From CBFHND01 sp965657085 (GTDB lineage Bacteria > Pseudomonadota > Alphaproteobacteria > Rhodobacterales > Rhodobacteraceae), in NCBI GenBank assembly GCA_965657085.1, contig CBFHND010000015.1, positions 1 to 64,000 of the forward strand: a DNA stretch of 64,000 nt. Reading direction: 5' to 3'. Under the pieces are notes generated by a model. It did not search any database. It saw only the letters and a program-made list of their open reading frames with translations, and was not told the origin of the DNA. A program made the position numbers and the translations under genes. Positions 24,245-31,342 of the stretch are shown piece after piece; the stretch's first letter is position 1; each line of letters starts with the position of its first letter.

Positions 24245-24841
24245 TCAGATGCACCCGGTGGCCGCAGCGATTGCGGCATCAAGGCGATCGCCGCCCCAGA
24301 ACAGTTCGTCGCCCACGGTAAAGCTGGGCGCACCGAAAAGGCCGTGGGCCTGTGCTGAATCCGTCAGATTGCGCAGCGATTGTTTGCCTTCGGGGCTTTG
24401 GGCGCGGTCCAGAACCGGGGCGGGGTCAACGCCGATCTCTTGCAAGATATCGGTTACGGTCCGGGTTCTGCCGATATCGCGGTCTTGCGCGAAATTGGCG
24501 ACATAAACGGCCCTGACAAAGGCCGCCACCCACGGCGCCTGTGCATGGGCGCTGGCCACGCGCGCGGCCAGAAGGCTGCCTCTGGGAAACTGCCCCGGCT
24601 TTTGCCAGCCGAGGCCCTGCGCTGCACACAACCGTTCCATGTCGCGCCACATATAGCGGCCTTTGATGGGGTAGAGGTTGAAGGGTGAATCCGTCATGCC
24701 CTGTGCGGCAAAGACGGGCCCCAGAAGAAATGGCTTCCATTCCAGCGCCACGCCCGCCGCCACACAAGCGGCCTCGATCCGCATGGCCGCGGGATAGCTG
24801 TAGGTGCTGGCGAATTCGAACCAGAAGCCGAGGCTGCGCAC
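24245..24841 (-). CDS. DsbA-family 2-hydroxychromene-2-carboxylate isomerase-like protein
   Basis: A 198-residue thioredoxin-fold protein of the HCCA isomerase/kappa-GST group. The start LGFWFEFASTYSYPAAMRIE carries the family's Ser in place of the CxxC active site, and FGAPSFTVGDELFWGGDRLD near the C-terminus is the conserved cis-Pro loop. A GTG at 24841, behind GAAGGG, is preferred; it lies just after the stop of the aminotransferase gene. The substrate is probably glutathione-dependent but unknown. A second family member is present at 57689-58297. Confidence 0.78.
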   Translation of the reverse strand: MRSLGFWFEFASTYSYPAAMRIEAACVAAGVALEWKPFLLGPVFAAQGMTDSPFNLYPIKGRYMWRDMERLCAAQGLGWQKPGQFPRGSLLAARVASAHAQAPWVAAFVRAVYVANFAQDRDIGRTRTVTDILQEIGVDPAPVLDRAQSPEGKQSLRNLTDSAQAHGLFGAPSFTVGDELFWGGDRLDAAIAAATGCI

Positions 24842-24845
24842 AATG

Positions 24846-25709
24846 CTACCCTTCGGAGGCGGCCCAGTCCCAATACATCTCGCGGACGCGGCGGGTGACG
24901 GGGCCAATCTGGTATTGCGTGTCGTCGAAGGCGGTCACGGGCGTGACCTTCATCATGTTGCCCGACATGAACACTTCGTCCGCCGCGTGGAAGTCCTCGA
25001 ACCCTAGCACTTTTTCATGCACGGGAATGCCATCGCGGCGCATGTTGTCCATGTGCCGCGCGCGGGTGATACCGGCCAGGAAGGTGCCATTGGGGATGGG
25101 CGTGAACACCTCGCCGTCCTTGACCATGAAGATGTTGGCAGTGGCGGTTTCGGCCACGTTGCCCATCGCGTCAGCCACCAGCGCGTTGCCAAAGCCCTTG
25201 CGCCGCGCCTCGGCCAGCATCCGTGCATTGTTGGGATAAAGGCAGCCTGCCTTGGCGTTCACCACCGCATCTTCGAGAACGGGACGGCGGAATTGGGTTC
25301 GCGTCAGGGTCACGGAGGCCTCGGGCGGGGCCATCGGCAGCTGTTCCAGCGAAATGGCAAAGCCTGTCGCATCGGGTTTGGGTATGATCCCCGATGGATC
25401 ACCATCCAGCGCCCAGTACATGGGGCGGATATAGACCGCGTCGCTGGCGGCATAGGCTTTCAACCCTTCGCGCACAGCCTCGACAATATCCGCAGGGTCC
25501 ATGGTTGGGGTGATCATCAGCGCCTCGGCCGACCGGTTGACCCGTGCGCAGTGTGCGGCCAGATCGGGGGCGCGTCCATCGAAGTGGCGCGCGCCGTCAA
25601 AGACCGTCGTGCCAACCCACGACCCGTGATCGGCGGCCTTCATTACCGCGAGGTCGGTGTTATGCCATGCGCCTTCGAAAAAGGTGCGGATATTGGTGCC
25701 AGTTGCCAT
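24846..25709 (-). CDS. branched-chain amino acid aminotransferase-like (class IV)
   Basis: A 287-residue PLP enzyme of fold type IV. It reads WVGTTVFDGARHF near 31-43, YIRPMYWALDG, the PLP-lysine region VVNAKAGCLYPNNARML near 149-165, NVAETATANIFMVKDGEV and FLAGITRARHMDN. This matches IlvE-like transaminases that interconvert Leu, Ile and Val with their oxo acids, though D-amino acid or lyase members share the fold. It heads a short minus-strand group with the DsbA-like gene five bases downstream. Confidence 0.85.
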   Translation of the reverse strand: MATGTNIRTFFEGAWHNTDLAVMKAADHGSWVGTTVFDGARHFDGRAPDLAAHCARVNRSAEALMITPTMDPADIVEAVREGLKAYAASDAVYIRPMYWALDGDPSGIIPKPDATGFAISLEQLPMAPPEASVTLTRTQFRRPVLEDAVVNAKAGCLYPNNARMLAEARRKGFGNALVADAMGNVAETATANIFMVKDGEVFTPIPNGTFLAGITRARHMDNMRRDGIPVHEKVLGFEDFHAADEVFMSGNMMKVTPVTAFDDTQYQIGPVTRRVREMYWDWAASEG

Positions 25710-25762
25710 TTTTGGTCCTCCCGTCGGGAGCAGCGTATCAGGAAAGGGTCATAGGTCCAGAC

Positions 25763-26011
25763 CTAACTATCGTCATCCGGTCCGTCGCGCAGCGCATAGA
25801 CGCCCTCGGGCAGGTCAAGTGCCGCGGCCAGATCGCGCACCTGTTCGTGGCTCAGGGTGATCTTGGCGACCTGATCCGTGCGCGGATCGTATTGCTCCAC
25901 CGTCACGACCTCGGCAAAACTGTTGACGATCACGTCTTCCTGCAAGGGGGCGGCCCCGTCATCCATCAACGTGATGACCGTGGCGTCAAATTCGTGTTCA
26001 ATTGTAAACAT
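25763..26011 (-). CDS. conserved small acidic protein
   Basis: An 82-residue protein starting MFTIEHEFDATVITLMDDG. It reads like a small alpha/beta protein (strand-rich N-terminal half with VITLMDD and VVTVEQYDP, then HEQVRDLAAALDLPEG). The start at 26011 is preferred over a longer reading because this N-terminus looks like a natural protein start. No signal, membrane segment or known motif is seen. Similar short proteins occur in Rhodobacteraceae with unknown role. Confidence 0.6.
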   Translation of the reverse strand: MFTIEHEFDATVITLMDDGAAPLQEDVIVNSFAEVVTVEQYDPRTDQVAKITLSHEQVRDLAAALDLPEGVYALRDGPDDDS

Positions 26012-26184
26012 AAGGCCAAGCGTACCGTAAGGTCGCGCCAATGCAAGCCAAGCCTGCATCTGACCCGGAGTGGCAGAAACCCGCCACACAGGTCCGTGAT
26101 TGCGCTGCGGATGGGACTGGTCGCTGCGCGCAGGCGTGATACATTGCTGTTCAGAGACTTTCGCGCACCTAATACGAGCTTTCC

Positions 26185-26904
26185 ATGATCCTTCGCCCTC
26201 TTGCCTTGATGCTGTCCATGGGTCTGCTGGTCGCCTGTGATGAAGTTGTCACCCCGGCACCGACCTCGACCACACCCATGGCACCGGTCAACACCCCTGA
26301 TCAATTGCGCACCGCAGATCAGGCGGCGCGGGCCTTTGTTCAGGCCACCCGCACCATAGAACCCGTGGCGGAACGCGAATGCCGTGCGCGCACACAGGGC
26401 GTAAACTGTGATTTCCGCATTATCGTGGACGACCGGCCCAACCAACCCGCCAACGCCTACCAGACGCTGGATGACAACAATCGGCCTGTGATCGCATTCA
26501 CCATCAAGCTGATCCAGGAAGCGCGCAACGTCGACGAAATCGCCTTTGTCATGGGCCACGAGGCGGCCCACCACATCGAGGGTCATATCGCCCGCCAGCG
26601 TGAAAACGCGGTTGCCGGTGCGGTCATTTTTGCCGGGCTGGCAACACTGACCGGTGCGGATGCAAGTGCGGTGGAATCTGCGCAACGGCTGGGTGCGCAA
26701 GTTGGCGCGCGGACCTATTCAAAGGAATTTGAACTTGAGGCCGATGCGCTGGGCACGGTGATCACAGCGCGCGCGGGCTACAACCCGCTGAAGGGCGCGG
26801 AGTTCTTCAACCGCATTCCCGATCCCGGCGACCGCTTTCTTGGCACGCACCCACCGAATGCCGCGCGGATTGAAACGGTGCGCCGGACGGCATCCAAGCT
26901 CTAG
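26185..26904 (+). CDS. M48-family metalloprotease lipoprotein
   Basis: A 239-residue exported zinc protease. The N-terminus has a signal ending LLVAC, a lipobox with Cys18 as the likely lipidation site. The catalytic zinc motif is HEAAHH in VMGHEAAHHIEG near 130, with the third ligand Glu in FELEADALGTVI about 60 residues later; a C-terminal FLGTHPPNAARIE matches other M48 members such as LoiP/BepA. It should act in the periplasm on outer-membrane or damaged proteins. Its stop overlaps that of the next, convergent gene. Confidence 0.87.
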   Translation: MILRPLALMLSMGLLVACDEVVTPAPTSTTPMAPVNTPDQLRTADQAARAFVQATRTIEPVAERECRARTQGVNCDFRIIVDDRPNQPANAYQTLDDNNRPVIAFTIKLIQEARNVDEIAFVMGHEAAHHIEGHIARQRENAVAGAVIFAGLATLTGADASAVESAQRLGAQVGARTYSKEFELEADALGTVITARAGYNPLKGAEFFNRIPDPGDRFLGTHPPNAARIETVRRTASKL

Positions 26905-27182
26905 GCCGGGTGCGACGGGCCGCGCCGCCCGCCAAGCCGCATGGCAATACCGATCAACGACATCAAGACCCAGAATACCTGGATCATGGCCGAGGCCAGA
27001 TTGAAGGTGTTCATGAGGCTGATCAGAACAAAGCTGGACGCGGCGAGGTTCACGATGAAATACACGATGCAGTTGCCATTCAGGCAGCGCAATGTCAGCA
27101 ACGCATAGTTCATGACATAAAGCGCAAAGCCTGCAATGCCGATGTATTCGAAGACAATAGGGGGGATGGCCGCAAAACCCAT
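26901..27182 (-). CDS. CBU_0592 family small membrane protein
   Basis: A 93-residue protein with three hydrophobic helices (about residues 5-27, 34-53 and 58-80). The pattern YIGIAGFALYVMNYALL, ASSFVLISLMNTFNLASAMIQVFWVLMSLIGIAMRL matches the small CBU_0592-type membrane family of unknown function. The ATG at 27182 is chosen since the membrane region starts there. It ends inside the stop of the M48 protease gene. Confidence 0.72.
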   Translation of the reverse strand: MGFAAIPPIVFEYIGIAGFALYVMNYALLTLRCLNGNCIVYFIVNLAASSFVLISLMNTFNLASAMIQVFWVLMSLIGIAMRLGGRRGPSHPA

Positions 27183-27278
27183 CGGTCCGCTCCTTATGCG
27201 TTGTGTTGAAATGAATCGGTTCAATGGAATCGTTCTATCACGCAGTGGTTGCATGCGCAGGTCCGGGAATCCTGACCT

Positions 27279-27641
27279 TTGAAGATGCTGGGCCATATCC
27301 TGACCGACCGGGGGTCAAAATACGCGGTTTCGGGTGTGGCTGTGACGTCGCGCGCCGACATTGACGCAGCGCTAAAGGGCCTGTTGCGTGACAAGGCCTA
27401 TGCCAAGGCCACGCATAACACCTGGGCCGCCTGTCTGAGCGAGGCCGGTCCGATCAAGGGGGATGATGGGGAAAGCGGCGCGGGCATGGTGATCATCCGG
27501 ATGCTCGAACGCGAAGGTCTGCGCGATCATCTGGTGGTGGTGACCCGCTGGTATGGGGGCAAGCATCTGGGCGGCGACCGGTTTCGCCATGTCCAGACCT
27601 GCGTGCGTGCCTACCTGGATGCGCTTTGCGGCGCGCCCTAG
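27279..27641 (+). CDS. YigZ/IMPACT-family protein
   Basis: A 120-residue protein with the IMPACT/YigZ N-terminal domain fold: SKYAVSG near the start, AKATHNTWAACL near 43-54, DDGESGAGM and VVVTRWYGGKHLGGDRFRHVQ near 86-106. It lacks the second half of full-length YigZ (about 200 residues), a short form typical of this group. Bacterial members have unclear function; eukaryotic IMPACT regulates translation. The start is a TTG at 27279 or the ATG six bases later; an in-frame stop lies just upstream. It ends head-on against the membrane protein gene. Confidence 0.82.
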   Translation: MKMLGHILTDRGSKYAVSGVAVTSRADIDAALKGLLRDKAYAKATHNTWAACLSEAGPIKGDDGESGAGMVIIRMLEREGLRDHLVVVTRWYGGKHLGGDRFRHVQTCVRAYLDALCGAP

Positions 27642-28276
27642 GTTGCGTTTGTGACGCTTAGGGTGACGGCGGCAAAGAAACAGCCCGACGCGACCAGAAC
27701 AAAGCCATGCCACACCGCATTCTGGTAGCGGAATACGGGGCGTGCAAAAAAGACAGCGCCAAGTGAATAGAACAGCCCGCCCACGGCTACCAATGTCAGG
27801 GGGATACCGCCCAGCTCGGTCCACATTGGCCAAATCAACAGAACAGCCGCCCAGCCCATCGCCAGATAGAGTGCAAGCGATCCGCGCGCGTCGGTCTTCC
27901 AGAACGACAGCTTGGCCAGCGCACCCACCAGCGCCACGCACCAGATCAGCGCCAGAATGACATAGGCAAAGGCCGATCCGATCATCATCACCAGCGGCGT
28001 ATAGGTGCCCGCAATCTTGAGATAGATGGCCGCGTGATCCATCCGGTGGAAAAACGGGCGCGATCTGTCCCATGGCAGCAGGTGGTAGGCGGCCGATGCC
28101 ATGAACGACAGCACGATCATCGCGGCATAGAGGCTGACCGAGACGATGGTTTCGACCTCGGCCCAGGCGGTCAGATGCACGATCAGCAGGGCCGCCGCAG
28201 TACAAGAGGCGACAAGGCCGAGGATGTGGATGGACCCATCGGCCAGCGTTTCAGGGACGGAATGCGGATATGCCAT
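27638..28276 (-). CDS. hemolysin III/TrhA-family membrane protein
   Basis: A 212-residue protein with seven hydrophobic segments. It carries the HlyIII/PAQR family marks: ASAAYHLLPW near 60-69 with the conserved His, FHRMDHAAIYLKIAGTYTPL near 75-94, and VWHGFVLVASGCFFAAV near the C-terminus with the third His. Members have been linked to membrane fluidity and metal-dependent hydrolase chemistry. It is convergent with the YigZ gene, sharing the stop region. Confidence 0.85.
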   Translation of the reverse strand: MAYPHSVPETLADGSIHILGLVASCTAAALLIVHLTAWAEVETIVSVSLYAAMIVLSFMASAAYHLLPWDRSRPFFHRMDHAAIYLKIAGTYTPLVMMIGSAFAYVILALIWCVALVGALAKLSFWKTDARGSLALYLAMGWAAVLLIWPMWTELGGIPLTLVAVGGLFYSLGAVFFARPVFRYQNAVWHGFVLVASGCFFAAVTLSVTNAT

Positions 28277-28349
28277 GATCCAAGCCTAGCTGCTGTTGCG
28301 CATAAGGCTAGCCTGAAAAGGGTAACGATCGCGTTGACGCGAGGGTTCG

Positions 28350-28736
28350 TCAGCCCGAAACGGCGGCACGCTTGAGCCGCCGCAGGTGCCAGCGGTAGAT
28401 CAGCGGCGCAAGGATGTGGTCATAGGCTCGCACGGCGATCCAGTGCAGACCGGGCAGGGACACCAGCCGCGCCAGCCAACGATAGCGTGGCATGTCCTGC
28501 CACAGGACAATGAACGCCGGAATGCCCGCGTACATCTTGCCATCCTTGGCCACATAGAGCCGTTTGGCCGCGTCATCGCGGCTTAACCCCCAGTCCTGCA
28601 AATCCTCGCGGTTCAGATCCTCGAACCGGATGGGCAGGGCGCGGCCTTTTGCATATTTGGCGTAATGATCGATCTCGAAGCTGCAGACCGGACAATCGGC
28701 GTTATAAAGAACGCGGGTATGATCAGATTTGTTCAT
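28350..28736 (-). CDS. DCC (thiol-disulfide oxidoreductase-like) family protein
   Basis: A 128-residue protein with the DUF393/DCC motif: YNADCPVCSFEIDHY near residues 11-25, containing the CPVC pair. The FEDLNRED and AGIPAFIVLWQDMPRYRWLA stretches also match the family. The role is likely a redox reaction but is not established. The start at 28736 is preferred because the motif begins here. It is divergent from the DUF6455 gene across about 75 bases. Confidence 0.83.
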   Translation of the reverse strand: MNKSDHTRVLYNADCPVCSFEIDHYAKYAKGRALPIRFEDLNREDLQDWGLSRDDAAKRLYVAKDGKMYAGIPAFIVLWQDMPRYRWLARLVSLPGLHWIAVRAYDHILAPLIYRWHLRRLKRAAVSG

Positions 28737-28812
28737 GCTCTTCAGATAATACGACCCGCGCCGTTTGATCAGTGTCAAAGTGGCGCAGGCTATTATGGTG
28801 CATCGTGATGTC

Positions 28813-29121
28813 ATGACAGATGAAGACAAGATCAACCCTCGGGACACGCGGCCCCATCCGCTTGGCCCCACGCTTGAGCATTATTGGAAGGTGCAGCGCA
28901 TGGCGCGCAAGCTGGGCGTGGACCTGTGCGACGCGATGGAACGCGATGACCTGTCGCCGGATCACTGGGCCGACATGGTGCAGAGGTGCCGGGGGTGTCT
29001 CGACACTGGCCACTGCGAACGCTTCCTGTCGGCCCCAGAGGACGCGCCTCGGCCCAGTCCCACCTGCGAAAACAAGAATGTTTTTGCGGCCCTTGCCCTG
29101 CTTCAGGAAGATTTGGACTGA
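28813..29121 (+). CDS. DUF6455 family protein
   Basis: A 102-residue protein. After a charged N-terminus it has KVQRMARKLGVDL and DDLSPDHWADMVQRCRGCLDTGHCERFL, then PTCENKNVFAAL, giving four Cys (RCRGC, GHC and PTC) placed like a metal site, as expected for the DUF6455 family of alphaproteobacteria. The ATG at 28813 gives the natural length; an in-frame start 48 bases upstream is possible. The role is unknown. It is divergent from the DCC gene. Confidence 0.72.
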   Translation: MTDEDKINPRDTRPHPLGPTLEHYWKVQRMARKLGVDLCDAMERDDLSPDHWADMVQRCRGCLDTGHCERFLSAPEDAPRPSPTCENKNVFAALALLQEDLD

Positions 29122-29130
29122 CGACCTGCC

Positions 29131-29490
29131 TTAGGGTTTGTTCCCGTCGATCCAGCGCGACATCAGCGCCTTGTCCTTGAAACATTCGGGCGGCACCTGC
29201 CGCCGTTTGAGCCGCGCGATCCGCTCGGCAAAGGCCACCTGTTTGGAGCTGGGATAGTTGGCGAACCGCCCTTCCAGCGGCTTGGGCTTGTTGGCGTCGA
29301 TCCACTGCGACAGCGCGCGCCGGTCGCGCAACGTGGCCTTCGGCACCACGCGCCCGGTCTTGCGCGCGATGGACATGGCAAAAGCCACCTGCTTTTCGGT
29401 GGCAGGTTCTGCATCCGGCAGGGGCAGATCAACCTGCGTGGCAGCGAAAAGGCCGGGCAGGTCGGGTTCTGTGTGCATGGTCCGTGGCAT
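29131..29490 (-). CDS. small protein with an internal duplication, likely SOS-controlled
   Basis: A 119-residue protein with two copies of a roughly 40-residue unit: the first (about 31-69) reads TEKQVAFAMSIARKTGR then WIDANKP, the second (about 81-119) reads SSKQVAFAERIARLKRR then WIDGNKP. Each looks like a helical pair ending in a shared WID-NKP tail. The units are basic and could touch nucleic acid. Upstream, on the same strand, lies a consensus GTTC-N7-GTTC SOS box. I do not recognise the family. A DNA-damage response role is inference from the box. Confidence 0.62.
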   Translation of the reverse strand: MPRTMHTEPDLPGLFAATQVDLPLPDAEPATEKQVAFAMSIARKTGRVVPKATLRDRRALSQWIDANKPKPLEGRFANYPSSKQVAFAERIARLKRRQVPPECFKDKALMSRWIDGNKP

Positions 29491-29525
29491 GGGATCGTTC
29501 CTGTTTTCTTATGTTCTTGAGGATA

Positions 29526-29540
29526 GAACAAAATAGGAAC
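29526..29540 (-). promoter_or_regulatory. LexA-type SOS box
   Basis: GAAC-AAAATAG-GAAC on the plus strand reads GTTC-N7-GTTC on the minus strand, the alphaproteobacterial LexA consensus. It is 36 bases upstream of the duplicated-repeat gene at 29131-29490. Further GTTC and GAAC tetramers occur at 29487-29520 but at other spacings. Confidence 0.65.
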
Positions 29541-29576
29541 AAATTCAAGTCTGGCCCAAACGACGGCCCCGGCGCC

Positions 29577-29816
29577 CTAGAGTTTCGCGTGAGATCCGTC
29601 GCACAAAGGTGCTTTGCCGGTGGCCTTGCAGCCGCAGAAATAGACGGTCTTGTCGGCCTCTGCGGTCCATTTCAAGGGCGCGAAATCGCTGCCCTGATGG
29701 GTCCCGTCGCAAAACGGTTGCTTGGACGATTGCCCGCAGGTGCACCAGAAGTAGGTCTTTCCGCTGGTCACTTCGACGGGGTAGGGCGCGGTTTGCGCGA
29801 TCTTGGGGAGGGTCAT
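29577..29816 (-). CDS. dual-CDGSH iron-sulfur protein
   Basis: A 79-residue protein made of two CDGSH motifs, CTCGQSSKQPFCDGTH (about 25-40) and CGCKATGKAPLCDGSH (about 62-77). Each gives the Cys3-His1 ligand set for a labile 2Fe-2S cluster, as in the two-domain mitoNEET-type proteins. These clusters are redox- and pH-sensitive and may transfer iron or electrons. The start at 29816 is used because the N-terminus MTLPKIAQ precedes the motif cleanly. It is 33 bases downstream of the rimO stop. Confidence 0.88.
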   Translation of the reverse strand: MTLPKIAQTAPYPVEVTSGKTYFWCTCGQSSKQPFCDGTHQGSDFAPLKWTAEADKTVYFCGCKATGKAPLCDGSHAKL

Positions 29817-29848
29817 GTCGGTCCTTTCAGATGGTGGCCTGCACAACC

Positions 29849-31225
29849 CTAGACCAACTTGCCCCACAAATCATACTCCCCCGCCTCATCGACTTCGACC
29901 GTGACGATCTGACCGGGCTTGAGTGCCTCGAACCCTTCATCGATGAACAGGTTGCCGTCGATCTCCGGTGCATCGGCCTTTGTCCGGCAGGTGGCCGCGT
30001 CTGTGTCGATCTCGTCCACGATCACATCCATGCGGGTGCCCACGCGTGCGGCCAGCTTGGCCTCGGAAATGGCTTGCGCTTTTTCCATGAAACGGGCCCA
30101 GCGTTCGGCCTTGACCTCATCCGGCACATGGTCGGGCAGGGCGTTCGACCGTGCGCCATCGACGTTTTCGTATTGAAAGCATCCAACGCGGTCCAACTGC
30201 GCCTCGTCCAGCCAATCCAGAAGCGTCTGGAACTCGGCTTCGGTTTCACCGGGATAGCCGACGATAAACGTGGACCGCAGCACAATCTCGGGGCAGATTG
30301 ACCGCCATTCCGCGATCCGTTCCAGCGTCGCCTCGGCGGCGGCGGGCCGGGCCATGCGTTTGAGCGTGTCGGGATGGGCGTGTTGGAACGGCACGTCGAG
30401 ATAGGGCAGAACAAGGCCGTCCGCCATCAGCGGAATCAATTCGCGCACATGCGGGTAGGGATAGACATAGTGCAGCCGGACCCATGCCCCGAGGCTGCCC
30501 AAATCACGCGCCAGCGTGGTGATGGGTTGTTCGGTCAGGCCGCGGCGCACATCGCGGTCCCAGTCCGTGCCATAGGCGCTGGTGTCCTGACTGATCACCA
30601 GCAACTCCTGCACCCCGGCCTCCACCAGCTTTTCGGCCTCGCGCAGCACCGCGTTGTGCGGGCGGCTGGCCAGACGGCCACGCATGTCGGGGATGATGCA
30701 GAATTTGCACTTGTGATTGCAGCCCTCGGAAATCTTCAGATAGCTGTAGTGCCGGGGGGTCAGCGACACGGCCTGCGCAGGCAACAGATCGACAAAGGGA
30801 TCGGGCGCCGGCGGCACGACCGCGTGAACGGCATCAAGCACCTGTTCGTATTGATGCGGGCCGGTCACGGCCAGCACTTTGGGGTGCGCGCCGGTGATGT
30901 ATTCAGGCTCGGCCCCCAGACACCCGGTCACGATCACCCGCCCGTTTTCGGCCAGCGCCTCACCGATGGCATCCAAGCTTTCGGCCTTGGCGCTGTCGAG
31001 AAACCCGCAGGTGTTCACGATCACCGCATCGGCCCCTGCATAATCCGGCGATACGCCGTACCCTTCGGCGCGCAGCCGGGTCAAAATCCGTTCGCTGTCA
31101 ACCAGCGCCTTGGGGCAGCCAAGGCTGACCATGCCGATGCTGGGCTGACCCGGACGGGTGCGGCCCGTGTCGATCCGGGCGGAAGGTGCGATGTCGGGGC
31201 GCAGGTTGGGCGGGTTTGTGCTCAT
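29849..31225 (-). CDS. rimO: ribosomal protein S12 methylthiotransferase RimO
   Basis: A 458-residue radical-SAM enzyme that adds a methylthio group to an Asp of ribosomal protein S12. The N-terminal UPF0004 domain has three cluster Cys (LGCPKALVD, NTCGFLD, TGCLGAE), followed by the radical SAM triad in EGCNHKCKFCIIP near 168-180 and a C-terminal TRAM region (about 385-455). RSTFIVGYPGETEAEF and PYLDVPFQHA also match. The sequence is about 20 residues longer at the N-terminus than the E. coli protein. It is divergent from asmA. Confidence 0.93.
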   Translation of the reverse strand: MSTNPPNLRPDIAPSARIDTGRTRPGQPSIGMVSLGCPKALVDSERILTRLRAEGYGVSPDYAGADAVIVNTCGFLDSAKAESLDAIGEALAENGRVIVTGCLGAEPEYITGAHPKVLAVTGPHQYEQVLDAVHAVVPPAPDPFVDLLPAQAVSLTPRHYSYLKISEGCNHKCKFCIIPDMRGRLASRPHNAVLREAEKLVEAGVQELLVISQDTSAYGTDWDRDVRRGLTEQPITTLARDLGSLGAWVRLHYVYPYPHVRELIPLMADGLVLPYLDVPFQHAHPDTLKRMARPAAAEATLERIAEWRSICPEIVLRSTFIVGYPGETEAEFQTLLDWLDEAQLDRVGCFQYENVDGARSNALPDHVPDEVKAERWARFMEKAQAISEAKLAARVGTRMDVIVDEIDTDAATCRTKADAPEIDGNLFIDEGFEALKPGQIVTVEVDEAGEYDLWGKLV

Positions 31226-31342
31226 TTTCGGGGCTATACTGCAACCAGGGGGCGGCGGAAAGGGTTGAGCATTGAGAGCGGCGCGTCAAAGCCGTAGCAG
31301 TGCATGTGAAATGATCAATTGCGACACATCAAGGAGAGCCGC

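Noticed and set aside
31319..31342. TTG start for the AsmA protein at 31319
   Set aside because: AAGGAG sits directly before the ATG at 31343 and the membrane anchor begins there.
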